Shown here piece after piece: positions 27,614 to 36,485 of a DNA stretch of 40,998 bases (the first letter of the stretch is position 1; each line of letters begins with the position of its first letter). The position numbers were made by a program, and so were the translations under genes. The notes under the pieces are model-generated. The model saw only the letters and a list, made by a program, of their open reading frames with translations, was not told the origin of the DNA and made no database searches. This stretch comes from a virus. The stretch covers positions 1-40,998 of the IMG/VR virus record IMGVR_UViG_3300032220_001177. The stretch is one strand, 5' to 3'.

Positions 27614-28620
27614 CGTCTTAAAAATTTACGTCCTGAATTGACTTTATTTCTCCAATATTCTAACAAATCATTCATTGTTTGTTCAAATGTATATTCTGGG
27701 GCCCATCCTGTGTGGTTTATAAATTTAGATGTGTTTGGGATTTGTAAATCAGCATCGATTGGTCTTAAACGCTCAGGATCAGTTATAATCTCAATATTAG
27801 AAACTGTAGATTGACTAATTAAATAATTAAGCATATCTTCAATTTTACAAGTGTAAGTACCACCAATATTGTAATATTCTCCTCCTTGTGGATTAACAGT
27901 TACTAAAGCATGATAAGCACGAACGGCATCTCTTACATCAGCATATGTTCTTAATGAATCTAAATTACCAACATAGATTTTAGGTTCTTGTAAACCAGAT
28001 TCAATCATTGCTATTTGTTTAGCAAATGTTGATTCTGAAAATACATCACCACGTCTTGGTCCTGTATGGGTAAACATACGTGTAGTCATAATATTCATTC
28101 CATACGCTTCAGCATAATATCTACCTACTAAATCTGTTCCTACTTTTGAAATGGCATAAGGAGAAGCTGGGTGGAAGGTACATTCTTCATCAATTGGTAG
28201 TTTTTCTTTAGGGACTCTACCAAATACCTCACTCGATGCACATACATGCGTTATAGCGTTTTTATATAGTGATTTACGCAATGCTTCTAATAAGTTAGCG
28301 GTTCCCAATATATTTGTTTGAAGCGTTTCTATAGGCGCGTCAAAACTTGTTTGTGGATATGATTGAGCTGCTAAATGAAACACATAATCAGGTTTAGCTT
28401 TATCAATAGCTGTCATCAATGATGCTAAATCATTTAAATCTCCATAAATAAGTTCAATACGATCCTTTTTATTAATTTCTTCTGATAAATGTTCAATGTT
28501 TTCTAGGGAATCATTCCATCTAGCTAAACCATAAATTTTCCAATCTGTATTTTCTAATAAAAAGTCGGCTAAATGTGATCCAACCATTCCTGTTATACCT
28601 GTTATAAAAGCGTTAATCAT
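27610..28620 (-). CDS. gmd: GDP-mannose 4,6-dehydratase-like SDR
   Basis: Extended short-chain dehydrogenase: NAD(P) motif TGITGMVGSH (GxxGxxG, 8-14), SSEVFGR with Ser129/130, catalytic Tyr155 and Lys159 (YAISK), and THTGPRRGDVFSESTFAKQI, a substrate-binding segment typical of the GDP-mannose 4,6-dehydratase (GMD) family. The reaction makes GDP-4-keto-6-deoxy-mannose, the common precursor of GDP-fucose, perosamine and colitose. Related GDP-6-deoxyhexose reductases (Rmd) remain an alternative. Overlaps both flanking genes by 4 nt. Confidence 0.75.
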   Translation of the reverse strand: MINAFITGITGMVGSHLADFLLENTDWKIYGLARWNDSLENIEHLSEEINKKDRIELIYGDLNDLASLMTAIDKAKPDYVFHLAAQSYPQTSFDAPIETLQTNILGTANLLEALRKSLYKNAITHVCASSEVFGRVPKEKLPIDEECTFHPASPYAISKVGTDLVGRYYAEAYGMNIMTTRMFTHTGPRRGDVFSESTFAKQIAMIESGLQEPKIYVGNLDSLRTYADVRDAVRAYHALVTVNPQGGEYYNIGGTYTCKIEDMLNYLISQSTVSNIEIITDPERLRPIDADLQIPNTSKFINHTGWAPEYTFEQTMNDLLEYWRNKVNSGRKFLRR

Positions 28621-29564
28621 AAGTTTTCTTTATACCAATTTAAAGTTTTAATAATACCTGTATCTAAATCTGTTTCTGATTCCCATCCTAATTTTTCTTT
28701 GGCTTTGGTACAATCTAAAAACAAAGAAGTAGGGATTGTTGGTTTTGATAAGTCATGAACTACTTCTAAATTTTTACCTGAATGGGTAATAATTTTGTTA
28801 ACTACATCTTTGACTTTAACTGCTTTACCTACACCTACATTGAATAATTCATATGAATTTTCTTGTTTTTTAATAGCACAATCAACAAATTTAACTAAAT
28901 CTTCTACATAAAGTAAATCACGTGCTTCTTCTCCAGTTCCCCAAACATTAATTTTTCCATCAGTAGATGTCATAACTTTTGTAATAGTAGCTCCGAACAT
29001 GTGTGAACGTTCTAAATCATACTTATCATAAGGTCCATACATATTTGAATGTCTCATAACAGTATGTTTAGTTTTTTTTAAACGTGAGAAAAATTCACAC
29101 ATTTTTTCAACATAAATTTTAGTATTACCAACTCCAAAATATGTAGGAAATAATTCATCATTTCCATTAAAATCACCTTCTGCTAATGCATTTGAAGATG
29201 GTTGATACATTACTGTACAACTTGGGAATACAAAGTGTTCGATGCTTTGTTCATAACACTCTCTTAATAGTAAACTATTCATAACAGCATTATCTGTAAC
29301 ATGAATGTAAGGGCGGGTCATAATATCTTTAGCACCTGAGGTTGTTGCGGCAAATTGTAAAACAATATCTACATCTTGCAATACTTGTTTTACGGTTTCG
29401 GGATTGCGTAAATCCGCTTTAACCCATTCAACTCCATCATATCCTTCAAGTGCAGGACGATTAAAATGTACTGCTCTAATATTATAATTACCTTTTTGGT
29501 GGTAAAAGTCCAACAAGTTTCTACCAATAAAACCGGTTGCTCCACAAATTAATATACGTTTCAT
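28617..29564 (-). CDS. GDP-fucose synthase-like SDR lacking a canonical YxxxK
   Basis: NAD(P)-binding start CGATGFIGRN, then AATTSGAKDIMTRPYIHVTD (typical of GDP-fucose synthase relatives), PSCTVMY and RHSNMYGPYDKYDLE. At the position of the catalytic YxxxK the sequence is YFGVGNTKIYVEKM: the Lys (149) aligns, but the residue four before it is Val. The family likely performs epimerase or reductase chemistry on a GDP-4-keto sugar, but the changed residue makes the mechanism uncertain. Confidence 0.7.
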   Translation of the reverse strand: MKRILICGATGFIGRNLLDFYHQKGNYNIRAVHFNRPALEGYDGVEWVKADLRNPETVKQVLQDVDIVLQFAATTSGAKDIMTRPYIHVTDNAVMNSLLLRECYEQSIEHFVFPSCTVMYQPSSNALAEGDFNGNDELFPTYFGVGNTKIYVEKMCEFFSRLKKTKHTVMRHSNMYGPYDKYDLERSHMFGATITKVMTSTDGKINVWGTGEEARDLLYVEDLVKFVDCAIKKQENSYELFNVGVGKAVKVKDVVNKIITHSGKNLEVVHDLSKPTIPTSLFLDCTKAKEKLGWESETDLDTGIIKTLNWYKENL

Positions 29565-30247
29565 TTAAAATATTGTTTTAGTTTGTCAAATGATGATTTA
29601 TTATACTTTTCATCTAATTTAAATAAAGGATTTGGATATTCCACATTATTTTGGTAAGTATATTCACCTAATTTTGTTGTTGAGTTAAAATGTTTTTTAA
29701 CTTCTTTTAATTTTACTAAACCATTAGATACAAAATCTATAACTCCATTATATTTTTTATAATCTTTATGAATAAAAAATTCAACTAAATCATTCATTAA
29801 AATATAATTAAATTTAGATTCCCCCGAAAGACCTAATGAATCAATATTGGATAATAATTTTGTAGCATGGTTAGGTTTCATAGTATTTCCTAACATCATA
29901 GGACATCTTAGGATTAAATCACTTCCATCTAATAGTGTTTCAGAAAATCTTTTAAAATGAGCATACATTGAAGGATTTTCTTGATAAACATCTACTGTTG
30001 AAATATAAACAAAATTTTTATAATTTAATTTTTTAAGACGTTGAGTAAGAAATATATTATCATCTAAATATTTTTTATAATCAGTGATATCATTTTCTTT
30101 ATTAAAAGCACAATGGATTATAGTATCGTAATCCTTATCTTTAATAAGATTAAAATTATCTCTATCTAATCCTAATGAGTTAGGTAAATTTTCAAACAAA
30201 TATTTACCCAACCCACTATTAATTCCAGTTATTAAAAATCTTGACAT
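29561..30247 (-). CDS. Short SDR-family reductase or epimerase (228 aa)
   Basis: Starts FLITGINSGLGKYLFENLPN with a GxxxGxG-like nucleotide-binding loop, then IIHCAF, FVYISTVDVY and YAHFK (Tyr-x3-Lys). It resembles RmlD-type dTDP-4-dehydrorhamnose reductases and small NDP-sugar SDRs. At 228 residues it is shorter than the usual 280-330, mainly at the C-terminal substrate domain. A sugar 4-reductase role is possible. Confidence 0.6.
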   Translation of the reverse strand: MSRFLITGINSGLGKYLFENLPNSLGLDRDNFNLIKDKDYDTIIHCAFNKENDITDYKKYLDDNIFLTQRLKKLNYKNFVYISTVDVYQENPSMYAHFKRFSETLLDGSDLILRCPMMLGNTMKPNHATKLLSNIDSLGLSGESKFNYILMNDLVEFFIHKDYKKYNGVIDFVSNGLVKLKEVKKHFNSTTKLGEYTYQNNVEYPNPLFKLDEKYNKSSFDKLKQYFK

Positions 30248-31218
30248 TAGTGGTGTACAAAAGCGTTATAACGTTTATCTAAAATTTCTTTATTATTTAA
30301 AAACCATTCTGTGGTATTTTTAATTCCTTTATCTAAAGAAACTGAAATGTCAAATCCATAAGATTTAGCTCGTGTCATATCAAATAAACGAATAGCATCT
30401 CCACCTGGTTTATCTGTTAACCATTTTATTTCAAGATCTTTACCTGAGTGTTTAACAACCATATCTACTACTTCTTTAATTGAATATCCTTTACCTGAAC
30501 CTAGGTTAATTGGTTGAATAATTGAATTTTCAACAGCAAATAGCATACCTAAAGCAACATCATCAGCATGGATAAAATCACGAATTGTAGAACCATCCCC
30601 CCAAACTTCAAGTATATCATTTTCTTGTGCTTTACGAATAAGTGAAGGTACTACCATTGCGTTAGCAGGATTAAAATTATCATAATCACCATATACATTA
30701 GCTGGTCTTACAATTGATACTTTGTCCCAATCATATTGAATTGAATATGCTTCGGCCTGTAGTTCTCCCATACGCTTAGCCCAACCAGCAAAACGATCAT
30801 TTGGTGATGGAACTGTTGACCACACACTATCTTCTACAAACACTTCAGCAGGAGCATAAACACCTACTGAACTTGTATAAAGATACCATTTTACATTAGC
30901 TCGACGAGCTGCTTCCATCATGTTTGTATTAAACTGGAGCATAGGTACCATAAAGTCAGCAGGCTGTTCGGCGCACATTTTAGGAGATCCTTTAACGCCA
31001 ACAAGATTAAATACATAATCCATTCCATTACAGATATTTTCACATTGATCAAAGTAACGTAAATCTACTTTAATAAATTCAACACCTTTAGGAAGATCTG
31101 TAGGAACTGTTAAATCAGCTATTGTGATTTGGGCTTCCTTTTCTAATAGAAATTTTACTAAGGAACGTCCAATCATTCCTCCTCCACCTGTGACTAAAAC
31201 TTTTTGATTTTTAAACAT
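30247..31218 (-). CDS. NDP-sugar epimerase-like SDR with FAGWAK in place of YxxxK
   Basis: Clear extended SDR: VTGGGGMIGRSLVKFLL, TSSVGVYAP, VRPANVYGDYDNFNP and GDGSTIRDFIHADD. The usual YGWAK reads FAGWAK, so alanine occupies the catalytic Tyr position with Phe one residue before. GDP-fucose-synthase/GalE-like overall, 323 aa. Probably acts on the same GDP-linked intermediate as its neighbours; exact reaction unknown. Confidence 0.7.
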   Translation of the reverse strand: MFKNQKVLVTGGGGMIGRSLVKFLLEKEAQITIADLTVPTDLPKGVEFIKVDLRYFDQCENICNGMDYVFNLVGVKGSPKMCAEQPADFMVPMLQFNTNMMEAARRANVKWYLYTSSVGVYAPAEVFVEDSVWSTVPSPNDRFAGWAKRMGELQAEAYSIQYDWDKVSIVRPANVYGDYDNFNPANAMVVPSLIRKAQENDILEVWGDGSTIRDFIHADDVALGMLFAVENSIIQPINLGSGKGYSIKEVVDMVVKHSGKDLEIKWLTDKPGGDAIRLFDMTRAKSYGFDISVSLDKGIKNTTEWFLNNKEILDKRYNAFVHH

Positions 31219-32383
31219 TATTTAATTTTTTACAAAGATTAACAATTTGTTCTTCAGTTAAATCAGTATGATTACCAACATAAAGAGCATTATCGTGAAT
31301 ATAATCAGCTTGAGCTAATACTCCACTTATTTTGTAAGTGAATTTTTTAAGATAAGGTTGACGTGCTTGGTTACCACCACCAGCAGTACCTAAACGATAT
31401 TCAACACCTTCATTTTCTAAAACATTACAAACATCTTTAAGTTTATCACGAGTACTTCCTTGCATTACAAGAGGTAAAGCAAAATTACTACTTCCGGATG
31501 TTTTAAAACCTGTAATGAATTTGGCAGAATCAAGATTATTTAACCAAATATGTAAATTTTCGGTTCTACGTTTTATATTGTTATCAATGCGTTTCATCTG
31601 CTCAATACCGAGGACGGCGTTTAATTCACTGCTTCGCATATTAAACCCAGCTACAGCGAATGTAAACAATGGATTTAAATCAGGACACATTAGTTGATAA
31701 TCACGTTGTAATTCTTGTGATGCCTCTCTAGTCATACCGTGTGAACGAAACAATTTAGCTAAATCATATAGTTTATCATCATTTACACAAATAGTACCAC
31801 CTTCAATAGTAGTAATGTGGTGTCCAAAATAAAATGAAAATAATGAAATATCACCAAATGAACCTACTTTTTTATCTTTATAAGTAGCTCCATGAGCTTC
31901 ACAACAATCTTCAATCAATATAATATTACGTTCTTTAGCAAACTGAATTAATTCATCACTAATACCATTAAAACCTAATGTATGAACTAATACAATGGCT
32001 TTTGTATTTGGGGTAACTGCATTTTTTATATTTTCAAAAGTGATATTAAAATCATTCATTGAAACATCTACAAATACAGGAGTCATACCTAACTGAGCTA
32101 CTGAAGATATGTCTGAAACCCAACCAATTGGGGGAACGATTACTTCTCCAATACCAACTAACTCTTTAACCATTGCTATAGAAATAAAATTAGCAGATGC
32201 TCCTGAATTAACCATTACTGAGTGTTTAACTCCTAGCCATTCTGACCAAATTTTTTCAAATTCTTTTACTTTAGGTCCATTCGTAAAACGTTCACCATTT
32301 AAACAAAAATCTGCTAAAATTTCTCTATCACTTTGAGTGATATTGTCATTGATAAGAGGCCAAGTATAATTATTTGCTGCCAT
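31211..32383 (-). CDS. DegT-family PLP enzyme with Lys-to-His change (ColD-like 3-dehydratase)
   Basis: DegT/DnrJ/EryC1 fold: VNSGASANFIS, EDCCEAHGAT, GSFGDISLFSF. The expected PLP-binding Lys before (I/L)TxxEGG is His188 (FYFGHHITTIEGG). The same replacement characterises ColD (GDP-4-keto-6-deoxy-mannose 3-dehydratase) and the RfbH/E1 group; RfbH is longer and carries an iron-sulfur site, while this 390-aa protein matches ColD in size. Start chosen at ATG 32383, not the GTG nine bases upstream. Expected product: a GDP-4-keto-3,6-dideoxyhexose. Neighbours supply the GDP-sugar precursor. Confidence 0.8.
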   Translation of the reverse strand: MAANNYTWPLINDNITQSDREILADFCLNGERFTNGPKVKEFEKIWSEWLGVKHSVMVNSGASANFISIAMVKELVGIGEVIVPPIGWVSDISSVAQLGMTPVFVDVSMNDFNITFENIKNAVTPNTKAIVLVHTLGFNGISDELIQFAKERNIILIEDCCEAHGATYKDKKVGSFGDISLFSFYFGHHITTIEGGTICVNDDKLYDLAKLFRSHGMTREASQELQRDYQLMCPDLNPLFTFAVAGFNMRSSELNAVLGIEQMKRIDNNIKRRTENLHIWLNNLDSAKFITGFKTSGSSNFALPLVMQGSTRDKLKDVCNVLENEGVEYRLGTAGGGNQARQPYLKKFTYKISGVLAQADYIHDNALYVGNHTDLTEEQIVNLCKKLNNV

Positions 32384-32900
32384 AAAATTCACTATGTTCG
32401 ATAATTAAAAATGATTTGTCACTATTATAAGCTTTTTCAAATGCTGGAAAGATTTCTTCTGGTTCCATTAACTCGATTACTTCTACTTCGGTAAGCATTT
32501 TACGCATTGCTTCAGTATGGTTTTGAGTATGTTGAGGACCTGCACTAAAAGGTACTTTAGAACCTACAGCTACACGAATAATAACTTTAGGATTCATTTC
32601 ACCTTTAGACATATCTTTTATTTTATCAAGATGGTTAACCAACTGATTAAAAGATAAAATGAAAAAATCAAATCTTGGGTAACAAGTAATTGGAACCCAA
32701 CCTGTCATAGCCATACCTGTGGCCATTCCTAATTGTGTTTCTTCAAATACAGGTAATTCGATTCTTTTATCCTGAGGTACATTAGCCATTGTGTTTGAGA
32801 TGGCATGTCCACTCATTCCAATAGCCTGGCCTGTAAATACGGTATCTGGTTTAGTTGCCAGATATTCCATTGCTCTAACTAATTCGTCTTTATATTTCAT
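32370..32900 (-). CDS. Thiamine-diphosphate enzyme, E1-beta/transketolase Pyr-domain subunit
   Basis: 176 residues covering only the Pyr domain: DTVFTGQAIGMSG, ELPVFEETQLGMATGMAMTG with the conserved Glu (53/54) that activates the cofactor, and CYPRFDFFILSFNQLVNH, then ISAGPQH-like SAGPQHTQNH. The C-terminal transketolase domain found in normal E1-beta or transketolase C-subunits is missing. It pairs with the next gene upstream to form the active site at a subunit interface. In this context a carbon-carbon ligation onto a keto sugar is plausible (inference). Confidence 0.75.
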   Translation of the reverse strand: MKYKDELVRAMEYLATKPDTVFTGQAIGMSGHAISNTMANVPQDKRIELPVFEETQLGMATGMAMTGWVPITCYPRFDFFILSFNQLVNHLDKIKDMSKGEMNPKVIIRVAVGSKVPFSAGPQHTQNHTEAMRKMLTEVEVIELMEPEEIFPAFEKAYNSDKSFLIIEHSEFYGSK

Positions 32901-32904
32901 ATTA

Positions 32905-33531
32905 TTAAAAATTAACCCATTTGCCTGTTCCGTGGTGTGGATAAGACATTTTATATTGATAGTAAATTACATTTTCTGGAGCATCCATTCGTTTACCCCA
33001 AGCTACGTCTGTTGGTGTGTGAACACTTAAATTATTATCTTCAACTACAAACTGAAGTGGAAGATTAAAGTTTTGAGAGTATTTATATGCTTCATGGAAT
33101 ACTCCTGTTTCCATTGTCATATCTCCAATAAAACACCAAACACGACGAGGTGAATTAGAACGTTTCAAACCCATAGCAGCACCTAAAGATAAAGGTACAA
33201 TACCTCCTACAATAGATGAAGCATAAAAATTAGGTTTTAAATTATTTGTCCCCATACTTCTACCTTCACTAATCCATTCAAACAACTTTTCAGAATCAAC
33301 TCCATGTAGTAAAGCATGATAGTGATTTCTCCAAGCTGAAAAGACCCAATCATCTGGGTGGATGTATTGGAAAAGTTCAATTAATTGGTTTTCATTATTT
33401 TTAGACAAATGGACAGGTCCTTTAATTTGTCCATCTTCATAAGCATCTTTTACTCTATCTTCAAAGGCTATAAGTTCTTCAGGTGTAATTTTTACATCTT
33501 GAACTTTGGTGTAGTGTTTTGGTATATTCAT
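32905..33531 (-). CDS. Thiamine-diphosphate enzyme, E1-alpha-like PP-domain subunit
   Basis: The diphosphate- and Mg-binding motif is intact: GDMTMETGVFHEAYKYSQNF and later VVEDNN, i.e. GD (136-137) to NN (166-167) with normal spacing. SSIVGGIVPLSLGAAMGLK is the E1-alpha-type helix before it. At 208 residues it is much shorter than normal E1-alpha (320-370). Stop is 4 nt before the Pyr-domain gene. Together they make a minimal two-subunit enzyme similar in plan to those that add two-carbon branches to sugars. Confidence 0.75.
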   Translation of the reverse strand: MNIPKHYTKVQDVKITPEELIAFEDRVKDAYEDGQIKGPVHLSKNNENQLIELFQYIHPDDWVFSAWRNHYHALLHGVDSEKLFEWISEGRSMGTNNLKPNFYASSIVGGIVPLSLGAAMGLKRSNSPRRVWCFIGDMTMETGVFHEAYKYSQNFNLPLQFVVEDNNLSVHTPTDVAWGKRMDAPENVIYYQYKMSYPHHGTGKWVNF

Positions 33532-33567
33532 ATTACTAATTTAATTAAAATTGTTTGCGTTTCCAAG

Positions 33568-34059
33568 TTATTTATCACGTCCTTGTAAAATAGGATTATC
33601 AATAGGCCATTCAATTCCTAATTCAGGATCATTCCATTTTAAAGTAAATTGATCTTTAACATCTGGATAATCACCTGGATAAGACCATTTATAATGGAAT
33701 ACAGAATGATCACTCATTACACAAAATCCATTACCAAATCCTGGGGGGAGTAAAACTGATTGTCTTTTTTTATCAGTAAGCATCATACTCATCCAATTTT
33801 TGTAATTAGGAGATTCAGGTCTATTATCAACTACTACAAAGTATAATTCACCATATAAACACTCAATTAATTTCCAGGATTTGCTATCACCATGAATACC
33901 TCTCAAAACATGTTTACGAGAAGTTGATGCTTTATCGTGATTAAAATTTAATTGGGGTAAAAATTCTTCTTGTTTCCATAATGTCCATAATTCTCCTCTA
34001 AAATCATAATAAACATCATGTGTATAAACTTTTACGTCTGGGTGGGTTGTAATTTTCAT
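33568..34059 (-). CDS. rmlC: RmlC-type NDP-4-keto-sugar 3,5-epimerase
   Basis: Cupin-fold RmlC family: RKHVLRGIHGD with catalytic His56, KLIECLYGELYFVVVDNRPE, SVLLPPGFGNGFCVMSD, and HYKWSYPGDYPDV. Length (163 aa) fits the compact members of the family. It would epimerise C5 and/or C3 of a 4-keto-6-deoxy sugar. In this cluster the substrate is probably a GDP sugar rather than the dTDP sugar of the rhamnose pathway, an inference from the GMD- and ColD-like neighbours. Overlaps the GT10-like gene by 4 nt. Confidence 0.85.
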   Translation of the reverse strand: MKITTHPDVKVYTHDVYYDFRGELWTLWKQEEFLPQLNFNHDKASTSRKHVLRGIHGDSKSWKLIECLYGELYFVVVDNRPESPNYKNWMSMMLTDKKRQSVLLPPGFGNGFCVMSDHSVFHYKWSYPGDYPDVKDQFTLKWNDPELGIEWPIDNPILQGRDK

Positions 34060-34940
34060 AAATTATTTAATTCTATAAAACTATCAAAAAATTGACTTAT
34101 GTTGTTTTCAAAAGTATCCTGCTTAGCTAATTCGTAATTATACTCTATATAAGGAAGCATTTGATTGTATATTTCAGGAGTTAAATTATTAATTATATCT
34201 AATAATTCTTCAATTGTTTTAAATCTAATAATACCTTTTTCATCATAACCAAACTCACCTATATTTGAGCATCCCCAATAAATTGGAATAGTTTTAGATA
34301 AAAATGCATCTCCTATTTTATTATACCAATTGTTGTAATTTACGTTTTCAATTACAATATTAAACATAGAATTATCAAATAATACTCTTTTTCCATAACT
34401 AATAGGATCAACACCTTGAGGAATATGAGATAAATCTTTAGAATACTCAGTATAACCTGGTCTTGTGTTTGTTTCTAAGTCATAATCTTCTAGAACATAA
34501 TACCATTTTTTAGGTATATTAATTTGATTTTCTAGTTTATAAACTTGTTGTCTTAATTTATGTCCTTCAACTAAATCCTTAGTTCCACATAAGAAAGAAA
34601 TATTAAACTCTTTAGAATTAATATTATTAATATAATCATTGTCTAATGATTGGCCACTGTATGTAAAACATACAGTGTTATCACACATATTTGATAACGC
34701 GTCATTCCAAGTTAATATAGCAGTAAAATGATTACTTAAATTTGATGCATGATTATGTAATCCAAAAAACTCATTAGGTTCATGCAAAAATAAAAAATTA
34801 TATGGATTTAATTTTAGTTGTTCCTCATTTTCAGGTAATTTATCATACCAAAAAGTGAAAGGTTTATCCCCATATTTTTCTTTAATGAATAATAAATAAG
34901 GATCTGATTCTAAATTTCTAAAATTAGATAATATTTTCAT
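34056..34940 (-). CDS. GT10-like (fucosyltransferase-type) glycosyltransferase
   Basis: The C-terminal part has FNIVIENVNYNNWYNKIGDA and then FLSKTIPIYWGCSNIGEFG, matching the donor-binding region of GT10 alpha-1,3-fucosyltransferases (YKFxxxxEN...KxxxAxxxxxxPVxxG). The N-terminal half is a variable acceptor domain. GT10 enzymes use GDP-L-fucose; a GDP-3,6-dideoxyhexose (fucose lacking one hydroxyl) would be a natural donor for this cluster. A perfect 10-bp hairpin lies within the gene at 34655-34677. Confidence 0.7.
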   Translation of the reverse strand: MKILSNFRNLESDPYLLFIKEKYGDKPFTFWYDKLPENEEQLKLNPYNFLFLHEPNEFFGLHNHASNLSNHFTAILTWNDALSNMCDNTVCFTYSGQSLDNDYINNINSKEFNISFLCGTKDLVEGHKLRQQVYKLENQINIPKKWYYVLEDYDLETNTRPGYTEYSKDLSHIPQGVDPISYGKRVLFDNSMFNIVIENVNYNNWYNKIGDAFLSKTIPIYWGCSNIGEFGYDEKGIIRFKTIEELLDIINNLTPEIYNQMLPYIEYNYELAKQDTFENNISQFFDSFIELNNL

Positions 34941-35841
34941 TAATTAATTTGTTAACTTGTCTATTTAAATAATATGGTAGATTTTCTTCAAATATTTTTC
35001 TTTGTTCTATAGCGTTTGTTTTTATACTAAAATAATCTTTATGATATTTTGTAAACCCTCCGTTTTTAAAATCCCCTATAGTATATTCAAATGCTGTTTG
35101 ACCTTTTAAAATATATTGTTGAAAATCTGCTCCTTTAGATTTAATCGCCTCACTAATAAGCATAGAATAATAATCCCACCCTCCATATCCTATCCATTCA
35201 TCAGGAATGGGAGCAATAGTTTCATAAAATTCTTTACTATAAAAATCACACCACCAAGCCCATTTACTTTTATTAGTTTTACTTAAATAAACATCTTCGG
35301 TATCATTTTTTAAGTCATATCTAATTTTAAAAATATCTCCTTCATTCCATTTTTCATAAGGAATATTTAAATATTTTTCATTAGTAATTTCATCCCAGGT
35401 ACTATCCCACATTTTATAAATTTCAGTAGTAATTACAAAATATTTATTTGGAATTTGCTTAACAGATTCAAGGAATAAAGGAATAACATACTCACTAAAA
35501 TATACATCAGGACATAACCCCATGTAATAGTCTACATCTTTTTCATATGCTAATTTCTGCACATCAAAAAATCCATAGTTATCATCACCCTCATAAATTA
35601 TAGGATTAACAGTATAGTCTTTAAGTAAAACTAATAAACTATTAAATTTATCTATAAAAAATTGTTTTGGTAATTTTGTATTATCCCAATCAATTAAATG
35701 ATTAGAACAATTTAAAGCAGCATCTATTCTAATTTCAACATCATCTGGGGTGTGAAAAGAGGTTTTTTTAAGTTGAGTAAAAGACATAAATGCATAATCT
35801 ATTTCCCAAGGCATTATATGATATGAAATTTTTATAACCAT
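34924..35841 (-). CDS. Probable glycosyltransferase (305 aa)
   Basis: Alpha/beta start MVIKISYHIMPWEIDYAFMS and a middle region VDYYMGLCPDVYFSEYVIPL resembling GT-A folds, followed by WIGYGGWDYYSMLISEAIKS, which looks like a GT2/GT-A acceptor-loop region (GGWDxE-like). No strict DxD; CPDV is at the right place. Role within the glycan cluster is inferred from context. Confidence 0.55.
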   Translation of the reverse strand: MVIKISYHIMPWEIDYAFMSFTQLKKTSFHTPDDVEIRIDAALNCSNHLIDWDNTKLPKQFFIDKFNSLLVLLKDYTVNPIIYEGDDNYGFFDVQKLAYEKDVDYYMGLCPDVYFSEYVIPLFLESVKQIPNKYFVITTEIYKMWDSTWDEITNEKYLNIPYEKWNEGDIFKIRYDLKNDTEDVYLSKTNKSKWAWWCDFYSKEFYETIAPIPDEWIGYGGWDYYSMLISEAIKSKGADFQQYILKGQTAFEYTIGDFKNGGFTKYHKDYFSIKTNAIEQRKIFEENLPYYLNRQVNKLINENII

Positions 35842-35903
35842 GTTTTTATTTTAATAAGATTCAATAGTTTTAAATATTTATGATTGTTTCTTTAAATAAT
35901 ACT

Positions 35904-36470
35904 TCAACTGGTTTTTTCTAACATCAATAATTTATCTCCAGGAGACCATAACGTAGTATAACAATATGATTTATATTCATAATTATTTTGGTTTAACCAA
36001 CCTTCAATGTATCTGGAATCATTAGCGTGTATATCCTCAATCACATATATTCCCCCCTTTTTTAAGTGTGGATATAATACCTCAAAACTAACTTTAATGG
36101 CATCAAAAGTATGGATACCATCATCTATAATAATATCATAATTAGAACCATATTGAGTTATACAATTATTTAAATCATCTACTTTATATTGGTCGCCTGT
36201 ATATATTCTAACATTAGGTTGTTCTAATTGTTTTGCCTCAGGTTGAATTTCAAAACCAATAAAATCCAAATCAGTAAAATAACTTGTCCATAGTTTAACA
36301 GACGCACCTGGGAATCTATGATCCCAAATACCAATCTCTAACATTTTAATTGGTTTGTCTCTTAATGTATCAAAATACATTTCGTATACAGAGGTATAAT
36401 TATGGGCCTCTTGATGTGTTGTACCTTTATCAGTACCTAAGTGATTTGCTAATTCGGTTAATGTGTCCAT
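35904..36470 (-). CDS. SAM-dependent methyltransferase (macrocin-O-methyltransferase-like)
   Basis: Class I Rossmann methyltransferase: KMLEIGIWDHRFPGASVKLW (motif I, 42-60), FIGFEI (acidic end of strand 2), YDIIIDDGIHTFDAIKVSFE and HLKKGGIYVIEDIHAND. The IDDGIH...EDIH pattern matches the MycE/macrocin-O-methyltransferase and cephalosporin hydroxylase group, metal-dependent sugar O-methyltransferases. It probably methylates a sugar hydroxyl in the glycan made here. Confidence 0.8.
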   Translation of the reverse strand: MDTLTELANHLGTDKGTTHQEAHNYTSVYEMYFDTLRDKPIKMLEIGIWDHRFPGASVKLWTSYFTDLDFIGFEIQPEAKQLEQPNVRIYTGDQYKVDDLNNCITQYGSNYDIIIDDGIHTFDAIKVSFEVLYPHLKKGGIYVIEDIHANDSRYIEGWLNQNNYEYKSYCYTTLWSPGDKLLMLEKTS

Positions 36471-36485
36471 TTAGGGTTGTGTTAT

